Assembly (NCBI RefSeq): GCF_000213175.1
Contig: NW_009799104.1
Span: forward strand, 1,567,214 to 1,631,213
Direction of reading: 5' to 3'
Origin: Neurospora tetrasperma FGSC 2508
Taxonomy: Eukaryota > Ascomycota > Sordariomycetes > Sordariales > Sordariaceae
DNA length: 64,000 bases
The translations under genes were made by a program, and so were the position numbers. This document shows positions 1 through 12,118 of this stretch, one piece after another. The notes beneath the pieces were generated by a model, which saw nothing but the letters and a program-made list of their open reading frames with translations, was not told the DNA's origin and did no database searches. Each line of letters opens with the position of its first letter. The first letter of the stretch is position 1.

Positions 1-789
1 TTGGACATCCATCGGCCAAATCCTACGAATGGCATAGATACTAGAATACTGCGCCGTATGTCAGTATTCTTTCCCCGTTCAGAGAGTTGCAACCATTCCC
101 CAAACACCAAGATCAAGATGATCTTTATCATACACATGCGGAAACAGGCAAACCGAGGTTAGACTTTGGCAGCCGCATGAAGTGCATGATGTATTTGGTG
201 GCCTGACTCCAGCATGTCATCATCATTGGCCGTTTGACAGGCCATCACTAATGCCCAGACCCAGACCATCCCGAATGATATCGTCCACCCTTTCCAACGA
301 AAATATAGGGTCGTAGTATAGAGCACTGCCCTTTTGCTCTTCGTTCAGCCTATTCAATAGTATCTTCTGCCCTGTCGTTCTCGCCGTTGTCACTTTGCCA
401 CTAGGCGTCACCTACAGTAGGTTGACACATGGTGGCTCGGCCTGGGAAGAAGTTAGATCAGGTACTTAAACCACAACGGTTGACCACAACCATCAAGGTT
501 GGTCAAGTTGCTCGCTGTCCAATATGAACCGTGCCCCTAGATATTTCTAGGTCATCCATAAATACACCAGACCAGGCCGACCACATTTTTGGTCAAGTGT
601 TCCCAGTCACTTTTGAAAGGCGTAACCTTGTACATTCGTCCGAAATCGAATATCCAAACATTCGTCATCGTCCGGGAGCTGACCCAGCAACCCAGCTATA
701 GCTCGCTTTGAGTCAGCCCATCTCAACCTTAAAGTTCCCGAGAAAGCGATTGATCTTATCAAAACGTCCCAAAACAAATCCCGGCAAAA
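1..789. other. Intergenic / upstream of the TANGO2-like gene
   Basis: No coding frame here looks real. The notable content is a set of TTGACCA / TGGTCAA words between about 478 and 600, arranged as imperfect inverted repeats (see findings), roughly 190-310 bases before the start codon of the next gene. Confidence 0.5.
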
Positions 790-1908
790 ATGTGCATCGT
801 TCTGCTAACGACTGCGCACCCAAAATACGCGCTCATTGTTATCGACAATCGAGATGAATACATCCTTCGGCCAACTAGCAAACCTCACTGGTGGACGGCA
901 CTGTCAGAATCGCCCTCTACCGACAAGCATGAGTACGACTGCCGAAAAGTCGAGGTCATTTCCAGCCGGGATTTGGCCCGAGCTGAGCATGGAACATGGC
1001 TCGGCATGACCAAGGGCGGCCACATGGCTGTGCTTACGAACTACCGCGAAACGAACACTCACGACGCGGCACATCCCATAGCTGGAAAGCGCAGCCGCGG
1101 GGGTATGGTGACTGCTTGGCTAGCGGCGCATCCCGATGAGCCGGTGCAGGACTTTGTCAGCCGGATGGTTGGGAGCGGCGAGGCCAGGGATATTGGCGGG
1201 TTCTCCCTCGTTTGCGGAAAGCTTCGAAAGAAGAAAGCCGAGAAGGCCATCGAGCCCCTGGCCATCATCTCCAACAGAGCCGAACATATCGACAGAGTGC
1301 CATGGATCTGCGGGGACCGGGATCGCACATACGGACTCAGCAATGCCATCTTCCTTGGCCCGAGCGAGGAAGTTAACGAGTTAACCTGGCCCAAGGTCCG
1401 GGACGGAAGGGAAAAGCTGAAGCAAGTCATCGAAGCTACCTCAAGTGACGACGTCAGTGAGGATGTGCTAGTAGAAGAACTTTACAAGGTCCTGGATACC
1501 ACCAACTTCCCTGTGGATCGCTGTATCGATGTCGAGGAGGGCATTCCGCTGCTCAAGAATTCCATCTTCATCCCCGCTTTTGGCGGCAAGCAGCATCAAG
1601 CGGAGATGGAGGCAGCCCGTCAACGGGGGACAATCAAGGAAAAGGGTCCTCACGACTGCGCTTCAGAGGCGTTGACAACGGTCAACCGCCCAGACAACCA
1701 ACCGTACGGCTTCCAGACTGGTCTCTACGGCACGCAGCGGCAGACCATCATCCTCGTGGATTGGGATGGAAATGTCACGTACAGGGAACGTGCATTGTTC
1801 GATGCCCATGGCAACCCGATTCCCCGAGGCGCCGGGGACGAAACGTTCAAATTCAAGATTGAAGGGTGGGAAGAAGCAACGGATGGCGAACCAGAGATCA
1901 GGAGTTAG
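790..1908 (+). CDS. TANGO2 / NRDE-family protein
   Basis: A single-exon gene of 372 residues. It starts Met-Cys-Ile, and an NRDE family hallmark follows directly: a hydrophobic strand, then DNRDEY at about residues 19-24, then the region around HWW (33-35). Further family-like segments are GTWLGMTKGG (about 72-81), the NYRE turn (about 87) and GFSLVCG near residue 140. The C-terminal QTIILVDWDGNVTYRER strand also fits. Family knowledge: TANGO2 proteins are NTN-hydrolase-like proteins linked to Golgi organisation, haem trafficking and mitochondrial lipid homeostasis; the biochemical role is unsettled. The invariant Cys2 directly after Met supports this ATG as the start. I see no signal peptide or membrane helix. 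The length is somewhat above animal TANGO2 (about 276) because of inserted charged loops, as is common in fungi. Confidence 0.88.
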   Translation: MCIVLLTTAHPKYALIVIDNRDEYILRPTSKPHWWTALSESPSTDKHEYDCRKVEVISSRDLARAEHGTWLGMTKGGHMAVLTNYRETNTHDAAHPIAGKRSRGGMVTAWLAAHPDEPVQDFVSRMVGSGEARDIGGFSLVCGKLRKKKAEKAIEPLAIISNRAEHIDRVPWICGDRDRTYGLSNAIFLGPSEEVNELTWPKVRDGREKLKQVIEATSSDDVSEDVLVEELYKVLDTTNFPVDRCIDVEEGIPLLKNSIFIPAFGGKQHQAEMEAARQRGTIKEKGPHDCASEALTTVNRPDNQPYGFQTGLYGTQRQTIILVDWDGNVTYRERALFDAHGNPIPRGAGDETFKFKIEGWEEATDGEPEIRS

Positions 1909-3024
1909 GCGCAAGCGTTTGTTGTAGTCCAAAATCCAGGAGTGGAAGTTTCTATCAGCAATGAGGGGTGGTGTTTCTTTCGATATCATGGTCACTGGAT
2001 TCGAATAGCGGTTGTTCAGTTGCATTATGGTTGGAAGAATTTGATTTCGAGTTACTCTGCGTAGCTCTCACCAGCCTTCATTTCTGTTTCGACCCTTGGT
2101 CAGGACATCGATGGGTTACCGCCTATCCCAGTCTATTTTCTGCTTTATCGTTGCTATTTCTTTTGTTCTGAATTTCTCGCCGGGCAAATCATGACGGCTG
2201 TGTGTGCGACACTGGAAGGGAAGGCACAACACGCAAACACCAAACCGCGACTCAGGAAGCGATTTCGCTCTTGCTCCTGCCAAAACCTCTTCACGGATAA
2301 GATACGCTTCCCATTCACAACTCGAGCTCGTCTGAGGTGGAAAGCCCAGGTATATTGGTCGTGCCTTCCTTATCTATATATCCGGTCACACAGCTCCTTT
2401 CGTCCCAAACTACAATTGGATTCCACTTCCAGCCCAGACTCCAGAGTTCCAGGTCTGCGCGCACCTCATCGCTGCCGCCAGGTCATGGCGCGTCATCCAA
2501 AATTCCGTCAGGTACAGGGCAGCTATTACCCTTCACTGCCGCCGGCCTCGACTCCCTCGAGGTCTTGAGTTGACTTCCATTTTTTTTTCACCCTCTGTCT
2601 CCGCCGTTTACCCTTCCTTCCCCCGCTTTCTTGCACGACAGGCTCGCAACTATCCTGCATCTTTCCATTCCCCTCCTCACCACCAACCACTCTGCACCCA
2701 CAACCTTCGCATCACGACTTCAACTTTGGTCGCGGTTCGTACCTGTACTGATCCGGATATCTTTGCTGTCTAAGCGCCAAAGAAGGTACGTTCTACACAA
2801 GGATCGAGTATTAACTCGACCCCTCCCTTGTCCCGGACTGGGATACTTTCATTCTCCCTTGATCGTCTTGCTTGTTCTCGAGTGTCAACCTGAACGAAAC
2901 TTGATCACCTTGTCTGGATCTTCCTTTCAAACTTCACTTGGACAATACAGTACCCAACATCAAGGGATTGCAGAAGAGTTGCGGTTCACGTTCTGGTCAG
3001 TTCTCCATTGCTAACCTGGCCGCC
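1909..3024. other. Intergenic, pyrimidine-rich leader of the next gene
   Basis: Several open frames cross this kilobase but their composition is that of CT-rich promoter and 5-prime leader DNA, with long pyrimidine runs at about 2575-2720. I find no convincing gene. It probably holds the promoter and leader of the gene starting near 3025. Confidence 0.4.
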
Positions 3025-5714
3025 ATGAGCAGGAGATTATCCTCAAGCACTGGGGAGATCGAGTCTGGCACCCCACTGCGCTACGCTTCACCCCTTCTCG
3101 CGTCGCCTTGGATTGCGAGCACTTGTTTCGAGGAGTCAGACAGCGAAGAATCAGACGGCACGGAGCTAGTTCTCTTGGGTCATAACAACTGCTCGCGCTT
3201 CCCAGCAAAAGGCGCGGTCAAAGTCGAATCCCCCAAGGCGGAAGCAGACAATTACTTTGTCTGGTCTTCAATCAACCCTCCACCCAACTTCGAGACTATA
3301 TGCAACGCTCGCGGCGAAGCATATCGCAATTTGCCAAAGCTGAAGGGACTACCCTTGTCAACATCAGGTCCCCCTATCCATTTTGTTTCCGTTACCGCCA
3401 CGGCAGACGATTGTCTCGAACATCTTGAGGGCAGCGAGCTCGCAGAGAAGGACCATTTTAGGTCATCAAAGCAACAGACCGTACGATACAGCGAAGGATC
3501 TCGACCTTCCGTACCAAAGTCCCAAGAAGACAACATCCAAAACAACACCATTCACAACGACGAAGTTCACAGCAACGAAACCTCAATCGTCCAAGTCACT
3601 TGGGTCCTACTTCTCACATTCAACGCCGTGATTAGGGGAACATCTCGTCTTGTGCTCTTCTCAACCTTAGTACCGCTTTTGTTTGTGAAGCGCACGGGCC
3701 TGTTCGTTCTTTGCGCTTTGTTTGAGGTCGTCGGAGTTTGGCTCTTGTTCGCCAGCCAGTGCTACAACATACTGCTCCTCATCTTCAAGAAGTTGACCCT
3801 CCTAGCAAGAATTCAATGCATCAAGGGCCTTATCTGGGCTCTAAAACTTCTGAAATGGAGCATAACATTCAAAACAGCACTCCGAAGAGACGAGGGTCCC
3901 GCTGGTCGCTTTACAGACCACCCAAAGTTGAACAGCTGCCATCAACAGTAAATGCTGATACCAGCGACACATCCGGGCTAGATCTCCATGACGGACAGCC
4001 ACTGAGGACAAAGGGTGTGATTCACTCGTCTGACGACGACAGCAACGTGGGATGTACCACACGTATCCCGTCTTTCACAGGCCGGGTGAAGCAACAGAAC
4101 AATGAGAACAAACCACCCGAGCGGATTCAGGAAGAAAGCACTACTCCAGCATCAACAAAGCAAGGCATTTCTAAATCACGGACTTTCAATGTTTTGTCAA
4201 ATCTTACCCATACCTTCTCCCGCAGTTCGTTACTCAGTCATTCAACGGCAAGTCCCCAGGATCTCCAGAACTCGTCATCAACTGCAACAGCAAAGAGTTC
4301 CCGGTCCTCACTATCCTCTCGCTTTGGTAGGAAAGCAATGGACCACAACGTAGGTCCTTCAACCGAAGCTACGGAGCCTACGCCTACATGTGAAGAAGCA
4401 CCGCCACCGCTTCCGATCAATCCCCGGTTTGTTTCAACGGCAATGCCTTCGGCGTATTGGGCTGGGCGCTTTACGTCTCTCCATGACCGGTTCCACAACG
4501 AGATACTAGGACCTCGTAACCTCAATTTGATTATTGAGGCGCATACATTCCTGTCTACGACGTCTGGTGATCTTAACAACTCGACAACCACCCCCTCGCC
4601 CCCTGCATCGGCGTTCAACAACCCTTCTACCTCCGTATACGCCTCTAGCCGTATCGTGCCCATTAGGGATCTCAGCTTCTACACTCCTGCAATGATGCAC
4701 CCCAATGCTGACCAGCTCGGACTTGAGACGACTGAGAATAGACACATACCTCACTATATAAGATGCATACCCCATTCAGCCACCACCGATGCTATTCTGC
4801 AGAGTTCGAGAAAGTCTAGCACCTACGTCAGTGAACGGAATCCTGCAGTATACAAGACAGTGCAGCACGAGGAGACGTACAATCCAAAGGTTCCATCCCC
4901 TTCTATGATACCTACTCGCGTCATCCCTAGGTCTGAATCCTCGAGGATTCTTCCTCGGCGGCCCCTGCCGGAACCTCCCGTATCCGAGTCTTCGAGGATC
5001 CTACCCCGACGGCCCTTGCCGGAACTTTCATTCACCGAGTCTTCGAACGTCATTCATGTTCACCCACCGACGGACTACAACAACCGCTCGTCGATGAGCT
5101 TTCGGATGAAGAACACCGACCGTCCGAACAGGATTATGAGCGAATCCCAGGCGAAAGCACAGAAGGAGAGGGAAGCCATGCTTCGAAGAGTGACAGTTGC
5201 GGATGCGACTGCTCTCACGGATGACGACAACAGATGTCGTCGCGTTTTCGTTCATCTCGAGGCATGCTGTGTCACGGATGAGGCACGCAACTCGCTGTAT
5301 GCTTGGCAACAGGACTATGCGAGAAGAACACAGCGAGAGGTGCTGCTTCCAAAGGGTGGTACCATGCATGGTCCACGTGGCTTCAAAAACAGCGTCTTTG
5401 GCAGGAGTTTGTTTGGGAGTCGACGGAGCAGGGGGTCTCTGCCTGCTGGTTCAGGTGGAGGTAGCATCACCACTGGCCTCAATGTGGACCTTGGACAACC
5501 TCAAAGTGAGGTCCGGCCCTCGAAGACGGAGCGATCACTGCTTCAGGTGCCGAGGAGAGTGTTTGCCCACGGAAGATCAGCCAGCATGAAGGTTGATAGC
5601 ATGGAGCAGAGCTCGTATGGTCATCGACATGAGAGGCACGGGACTGTTCGCGGAATTGAAGCAGACAACGAGGTCAGGAAGGAACGGTACCAATATCGTA
5701 TGAGCCTTGCGTGA
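3025..5714 (+). CDS. Hypothetical protein with low-complexity C-terminal half (probably spliced)
   Basis: Two overlapping frames both look coding. The first starts at the ATG at 3025, in a strong context (GGCCGCC before ATG); an in-frame ATG at 2938 is possible but weaker. It continues past a hydrophobic stretch at about 3595-3690. The second is open from 3726 to 5714. They probably belong to one gene joined by an intron ending at the CCTAG at 3801-3805, which has a TTGAC branch-like site just before it. Donors at 3681 (GTTTGT) or 3702 (GTTCGT) both keep frame. The C-terminal part is Ser/Pro/Arg-rich and contains a duplicated unit, ESSRILPRRPLPE, at about 4936-5025. No catalytic domain is recognised. 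The hydrophobic segment may be a membrane anchor. Two separate genes are a possible alternative. Confidence 0.5.
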
Positions 5715-6689
5715 GCATACGTCAACGTTTATTTGCAGATGATGGATGTTCTCAGCGATGAATGGACAATGGAACGGATTTATGAGCTGTACTATTATTG
5801 CATGTGCATTATTGGCTTGAAAGACAGAGCAAGCATTACGGTTTCCTTTTAGAGTGAGGGAAGAGAGTACAGGACAAGGGCATAATCATTTCGCTTTAGA
5901 TATCCATGGTAACAGGCATGGTCGGACTTCTCTAGAGAGTATTTTCTCGGTTTCCGACCTCATCTTACCGCTTCACATACCCAGGGTAAGAGGCAAAGGT
6001 CCGGCGTTGTAGAGGGCATTTCTGGCATTCATACATGCTTTGAGCCTCATAATGGTAACACCAATAAATGTTAGTTAGCCTTGTAATGACATATCTTGAC
6101 GATCAGACTTCGAGTTTTGGTCCTAGTGCAATCACAGACGAGTATAATCAGTCCCTCGCCAATAATCCTGTGATTGAGCTCCTATTAGCCAGGATGGCGT
6201 ATCCATAGGTGTATATCACAAAGATGTGTAGCACAATGAGCAGGCTGGCTTGTTCGAGCACCCTTTTCAAACCTCTTCGGTTTCGTCTAACACATCTCCA
6301 GATGACTTGAAGGGCCGTTCCCAATCCATTGCCAAAGTCAAGATTGTACGTGTATGGTGAAGTTGAATTCATTGTTTTCAAGCAGGTCGTTCCTATCTCC
6401 AGACCATTACCTCGTATTTTGACTATAGCCCTTTTTATCCCCAACTCCTGTACGCAGCATAAACTGCGGTAATCGCGTGAAGCCAAACCACCCATCCAAG
6501 CCAAAACTCCTTTTTTTTTCAATGCAAATGTTGATCCTGCCCTGCCCACAGATGTAAAAGTTTTACGATGCAAGACCCCATCGCCTACCCATCCACCCAC
6601 CCATAAGAGGTACCTACTTGGGTTCATTCCAACCATACTGAACCACCCCCGAACTCAAACCACCCTACCCTCCCTTACAAACCCGCCCC
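5715..6689. other. Convergent intergenic region
   Basis: This lies between the ends of two convergent genes. A 162-codon open frame on the minus strand (6148-6636) has no recognisable motif and an atypical composition, and I do not call it. Nothing else stands out. Confidence 0.45.
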
Positions 6690-8280
6690 TTACTCCCCCT
6701 TCTTCCGACTCTTCAGATAATCCCTCAACTGTTCATGCTTGCTGGCAAAGAAGAGCTGCCTCTTATCGTTCTTCCACACCAGTACGCCAATCTCCTCCGC
6801 ATACCTGCTCAGCGCCGCGTACTCCTCCGTGCTCTCAAAGTCCTTGAACAAGAAACCCGCCGTGGTTTGCATCCTTTCGTTCTCCAGCTGCCAAAGTCGA
6901 ATCTGGTCCACCACCGTCGGGGGAAGCACCGGTTTACCCGTGACCGTGGCTTCGCGCACCATTTGTTGATGAGCATGCGCGTGTAGGTAGGAGATGATTT
7001 GGTCGGCGGTGATGCCGAAGCCAATCGCTTGGCGGATGGAGTCGCGGGTTAGGCGGCCCGAAACCATGTTGGGGAAACGCATGTTGAGCTGGCAGAAGAG
7101 AGCTAGGACGGCGATTTGTAGCGGGGAGGTGGTGTAGGCGTAGATACGATAGTTGGTCTCGATGATGATGCCCTTGGCTGCTGTCTGTGTTTTGTCGGGG
7201 GTGGCGGCGGGGCCGCCGCTGGTGCTGGTCGTGGTGCCGGGCTCGCCCGAGGGGTTGGCGGTCGCGGCGGTGAAAGCCGAGGAGACGGTGCGCAGGGCCG
7301 AGGCGGTGCTGGTCAGTGTGGTGGCCAGGCGGGTGGGAAAAAACTGGCGCGTGTCGCGCGGGAAGTAGATGAGCCCGAAGTCGACGAGCGAGGGAAGCAT
7401 ATTCCGCCGCGTCTCGGTCAGGGCTGATGTGTCATAGGCAGTTCCGAGCTCAAGCGAGCTGAGCATGAAGAGGAAGGAGAGCATGTCAATGCTGTCCATG
7501 CCCGAGTCGGCCGTGTGGTCGGCTGCTTCGAGCCAGAGGAGGAGGAGCGTCCATACTTGGGCGTTGGACTCCTGGAGGAGGAAGGTGAAACCGGCTTGCG
7601 TAATTCCGATTCCTGTACGGGTGTCGGGGCGTCGTTCGACGAGGCGTCCGGCCAAGAGCAGTTCCTTCACACTGGCCTTGGGTCCGCTGACCCCTTCTGA
7701 GCTGCCGTGGACCCCAAGACTGTTGACAACGTAGTGGAGGATGTCGTCCCACTTCTTCCGAGCGTACTTATCGAGGTAGGCGATGTCAATGGAGGGATCG
7801 ACGGGGAGAGAACTAGGGACGCCAAAGCTGCCATCTTCGCCGCCGCCTTCGAAGGCCAGTTGTAGGCCTTTCTTGAAGCTCGCCGTGATTTGGATTTCTT
7901 GGGTTCGGTCCTTGCTTGGTGGTGAGACCTGGAGGATGTGGAGGGATCGGAGAGCGGCAATGGTGCGATCGCAATGTATCTTTCCGCCGCCCTCTGGAGG
8001 GAACCATATGTCAAGGGAGGTTAACGGGAATGGGTCGGGCATGTACAGTAGACCTCGGACAATAACCTTGGCTATCGAGGGACAAAGGAGTTAGCTACAT
8101 GCCTAGAGATTCGGTGTCCAAGGCCTCGGTATCTGAGGCGAGGAACAATCGCATACCATGATAAGACAGCATACGGCGGAAGATGGCCAAAGCTGTCGCA
8201 GGTGACTGGTACAGTCTCCTAAAAGCTGTACCTGGCAGCTTCTCCAAGTACTCGAGGAGCTGTTGTCCGCCGAGTGACAT
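6690..8280 (-). CDS. tfb2: TFIIH core subunit TFB2 (p52)
   Basis: Subunit of the TFIIH core complex, which opens promoters for RNA polymerase II and DNA around lesions in nucleotide excision repair; p52/Tfb2 anchors and stimulates the XPB helicase. Exons on the minus strand are 8280-8157 and 8071-6690. The 85-nt intron has a GTATGC donor and a TAG acceptor, with CTAAC upstream. This gives 501 residues, close to yeast Tfb2 (about 513). The N-terminus reads MSLGGQQLLEYLEKLPG and then LYQSPATALAIFRRML, the conserved opening of the family. The intron joins HAKVIVRG to LLYMPDPFPL. The block YRIYAYTTSPLQIAVLALFC followed by RFPNMVSGRLTRDSI (about residues 310-350) is typical of Tfb2. The C-terminal part, ending LKSRKKGE, matches the Tfb5-binding region of p52. 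It is divergent from the thioesterase gene, with about 700 bp between starts. Confidence 0.95.
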
Positions 8281-8983
8281 GGTGGGTAGACGAGCGGGCA
8301 CAACGGGCCGCTAATAGAGATTCGTTATCGCTATGTGACTGGCAATGTGAAAGGTCAAGTCGAATATTCGGTAAATGTAGTGCCTCGAATGCCGTCAAGT
8401 CCAGATGGCTCGTCGAGAGGATCACGATGTAATGCTACTGGTCGACTTCTGATGGCAGATATGGAGACCAAAACCAACTTCCAGGTGAACAGTGTGATTC
8501 CAACGGAAGTGTATTTTATGATGAATCGAGTATGCGGTTATTCGGTACCCAGTGAGTCGAGCGATAATGGTGTAGCCGGTGGCATTTGTAGGTGAAAGGC
8601 GTAACCAAGGTGCAAAAGAAGACCTTGAAGGCTGTTGATGATCACTGCGTTGTACACTACGTGCCGAGGATTGCCTGCCCCGTGGCGCCCTTGCAGGTGG
8701 TCACCAAGCATAAGTGGGGACTTCGGACCCTCGTGGCAGGCACTACCAGTCCCTGTTACGACGTCACCGTTCCACTGTCCGGCATTTGTCCACCGTCCCC
8801 CGGGTCGGCCAGTCGGCTCCTAAAGCCACTGTAACAGCGCCTGTCCCGGGTGGTGATTTCCGGCGTTCACAGCAGTGTTCCGTCCCCAAGTCCACCTAGA
8901 GGTAGTCCAGACACCGCATCTGAAGCACACCTGGTGTATCTCTCTTACATCGTCTCCTATTTCGAGGTCAACAGCAACAGAAA
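8281..8983. promoter_or_regulatory. Shared upstream region of TFB2 and the thioesterase gene
   Basis: About 700 bp between two divergent start codons. Small frames are present but none looks coding. By position it should carry both promoters; I recognise no specific factor site or TATA box. Confidence 0.4.
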
Positions 8984-9880
8984 ATGGCACCCAAGCTTCC
9001 ACCAGCGAGATTCGTGAGATCGGTTAGTTCAGGGACTCATTTCACAGCTGCATTGACTCGGTTGCTGACAGCATGTTAGGTCCTGAAGTCGTTCATGGCC
9101 GAGTCCGGTCTTGAGCCGAGGTAAGTGATGACACATCACCATGGTCTTTCAAGAAGAGATCAAGACATAAAACTCACCAAATTTTGCAGACTCCTCGGAC
9201 CTCATGTAGGCTAAAGACACCACAGAATTGCATGAATACAACGAACATGTAACTGACATGACCAAACTAGCTCCGGGTAACCGGTGCCACCGAAGGCAAG
9301 GTCGACTTTGAACTCGACATTACCAAAGACCACACCAACCGTCTGAAGATCATCCACGGTGGAACCATCGCCAGCATGGTTGACCTCGGTGGTTCTCTGG
9401 CCGTAGCCTCGAAAGGACTTTACGCCACCGGTGTGTCGACGGATCTCAACGGTATGTTCCTTCCTTCCATGAGACTTCATGCCTACTCGGACAAACGAAT
9501 TCCAGCCCGGTTATGTGCTGCTTTCCGCAAACACACAATACTAACATGTATATGAAAAAAACCAGTTACCTACCTTAGTAGCGGTGGGAAAGTCGGCGAG
9601 AAGATTTCCGGAACCGCTGTGTGTGACAAGAGTAAGTCTTTCTTCCTGCCCCTTGCATCAGCAACATGAATTATTGACAAAACTAACCTCCATTATCAAC
9701 AACTAAACAGTGGGCAAGACTCTTGCCTACACCACCGTCACTTTCCGCAACCAAAAGGGCGAGCTCTGTGCCCGTGGTAGTCATACAAAGTATGTCGCCA
9801 ACGCTTGGAAGTCCCAAAATGGGACCGAGCTCTTCACGCCCCCGGAGGGAGCTGCGATTGCCGAGGATGATGTGGAGTGA
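8984..9880 (+). CDS. Hotdog-fold thioesterase (ACOT13 / PaaI-like)
   Basis: Predicted small acyl-CoA thioesterase of the 4HBT hotdog superfamily. Six exons: 8984-9022, 9080-9120, 9190-9205, 9271-9451, 9566-9631 and 9711-9880. All phases agree, giving 170 residues. All five introns are GT-AG; the third exon is only 16 nt. The core reads IIHGGTIASMVDLGGSLAV, where the HGG turn and the following Asp on the hotdog helix are the usual substrate and catalytic positions in ACOT13-type enzymes. Next come VSTDLNVTYLSSGGKVGE and the strand MGKTLAYTTVTFRNQKGELCARGSHT, the final beta strands of the fold. The length matches ACOT13 (about 140) plus short extensions. The substrate cannot be read from sequence; medium- or long-chain acyl-CoA is the family norm. 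There is no clear mitochondrial presequence or PTS1 signal. Confidence 0.9.
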
Positions 9881-10748
9881 AAGTCATGAGAGTCAACCTG
9901 GACATAGGTGCGTATGCATGGTGTACATAGAGTTATTAAGCCTTGAGCGAGCGGGCGGTCAGCGATGTTTCGTCTCTGCATTTTCATTACCCTCTAAACT
10001 CATAGAAAGATACCCTTAGAGTACCTGTTGCTAGTTTTCGCATCACTGGATTGGTCTGACGATGGAGGGAAGTTTGATTTGCACTTCAGCCGCTGAATGT
10101 TAAAAGGCAGCTTATACGGATTTCTGTTCGGAGCTTCCGTTCTTGATTGTCTGTGACATACGGTAGAGCGCAACGAATGGAGCTACTCGACTACCGTCTA
10201 CACTACATCCACTAGCCTACCCTGCACTTCCTCGGCGCTTTGAGTGCGTACTTTAAACCCTCAAGTGCATGTCTCGCACGCTGATATTTCGCTATGCAGA
10301 TCGCAGGACTTCAGCCCGTGTGTCACTGGTACGTATAAGAGCCCAAATACACACGATGGCACTGAGCAAACATGACTGCCAACAGGCAACAAGGAGCAAA
10401 AGACAAAGTTCACATGGGAATGAGGGTTAACCTCTAATGAAAGCGGGCCTGTCCCAAGCGGGATCAGTTGTGAAGTTGGTGGATGGCTTGGATGGCGTTC
10501 TCATATCTGGTACACCGAGAGCCTTGCCTACTGCGTGTACAGTGAATTATGAGGCCCAACTCCGTTTCCAAGCTTTCCTCAGGCAACCTCCAACGTCCAG
10601 TGGTAAACCTGGCGTTGTAACCCAGTCCAGGATGACTGTATCCTTGGGGTTATCATACGGAACTCTTTGTCCCGGCAGTTTTATGCACACTTGACTGGAA
10701 GGTCGTAGCGAAAACCAGCATACCAGATGCCGTCGTTGTCATCGTCGC
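9881..10748. other. Convergent intergenic region
   Basis: This separates the ends of the thioesterase and REEP-like genes. Short open frames only. I see no RNA gene, repeat or mobile element. Confidence 0.45.
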
Positions 10749-12118
10749 CTACTTATCAACCCCAGTGCTCTTAGCAGCAGCAGCGTCATCGGCACCACCA
10801 GCACCCCAGCCAAACCAACCGCTGCTTCCCTGAGCATTCGGCCCCGGCCTATGCCTCACCCTCCTCCCATTGTCATCCATAATCTCCTCCTCGCCGCTCT
10901 CGGCCTCGAGCTTCTCAAAGTCCGCCTCGGACCGGTTGCGGCTCAGCCCACCCCCACTCACACTGCTGTGCTCGCTCATGGAGCGCGAGTTCTTACCGCT
11001 GCGGGAGCTTGAACCTTGCCAAGGGTTGCCAGCACTTGAAGTGAGTCCAATATCGGCGCCGTCGAAGCTGAAGCCCGGCACGCCGCTCTGCTGCTGGTTG
11101 TTCTGGAGTTGAGATGCCTCGCGGTCGAGCGCGTTGAGGACCGTGTTAAGACGTTCGCGCTGGGCTTCGATGAAAGAGATGCGGGCGTCCACGCCGCGAA
11201 TGCTCTCGGGAACGAGGCTGGAAGCTCCGCCTCCGGTGCCCGGGGTGGGGGTGACGTCGCGGTCGAATTGGGTGCCGGAACCCTTGTTCGAGTAAGCGTT
11301 GCTGGCGGCGGTCACCGCCGAGGACAGGAAGCTATAGAAATCGGTTCCAAGAGCGCCGCCCGCGGCGTTGTTAGCGCCACCCGGGCGAGCAGACGGTACG
11401 TTGAACCGGGCGAGGAGGGATTGGGTATAGGATTGCGCAGTCTGAGAGGCGCCAGCGCCGCCGCCGTAGGAGGCTGACGCGGGCTCGGGCGGTGTAGGAG
11501 GCATGCCGAGGACTTGGGTCTTGACGTATTCGATGGCTTGCTTGAGGTAGGCAAGGCCGGCGGCCTTGAGACGCTCGTGGGCCGAGGCGATGAAGTCCTC
11601 GATTTGTCCTTCGTTGGCCTCCAGCCAGGGCTCGATGTGGGTCTGGTAGATGACGCGGGCACCCTGGGTCTGGGGAAGGACTAGGTAGAGGAGGAAGACA
11701 AAGCGCATGAAGGCGTAGAAGGGGACCCTAGCGTAGCGCAAAAGGGTCATGTCAGTATTGTTGCTGAAATGGCTGTCGGTGGGTAGATGATGCTTCCATC
11801 GAATCGAACTTACCACACCAAGAACCAACCAACCCACGATTCAACGAGGACAACGAAGGAGATGACGACCCAGTACATAAGCCATGGTGTCAACTGGGCC
11901 GGATCTGAACTCCTGAGAGCTTTGTAACTGGCGTAAACGGGAAAGAGGAAGGAGGCGACAGAGCTGTGTCGCGATACACCTTGTGTTAGTTGATGGAAAC
12001 ATCAAACGGTAAGGCGGCGGGGCAGCGCATGGCGAGCAACACGAAGCTGCCTGCCCAGCGCAAAGCCGTGCTTGGAGGACTTGACATACGAGAGTAGGTT
12101 GGGCAAGATGTCGAACAT
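10749..12118 (-). CDS. REEP/Yop1-like membrane protein (TB2/DP1/HVA22 family)
   Basis: Predicted reticulon-like ER-shaping protein. Minus-strand exons are 12118-12090, 11963-11814 and 11727-10749; phases agree and give 385 residues. The TB2/DP1/HVA22 domain lies at about residues 8-110. It opens SSVASFLFPVYASYKAL, then has a charged turn (RSSDPAQLTPWLMYW), a hydrophobic hairpin through VESWVGWFLVW and FYAFMRFVFLLYLVLP, then the family motif QGARVIYQTHIEPWL. An amphipathic helix follows (AHERLKAAGLAYLKQAIEY). This domain is known to insert hairpins that curve ER tubules. The remaining 240 residues are disordered, Gly/Ser/Asn-rich, with a short coiled segment (ERLNTVLNALDREASQL) and a WFGWG patch near the end. 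Canonical Yop1 lacks this tail, so this is probably a long paralogue rather than YOP1 itself. Confidence 0.9.

Noticed and set aside
6148-6636. 162-codon minus-strand open frame in the convergent spacer after the first hypothetical gene
   Set aside because: No motif, no splice support, and a composition not typical of coding DNA; likely a chance frame in 3-prime flank.
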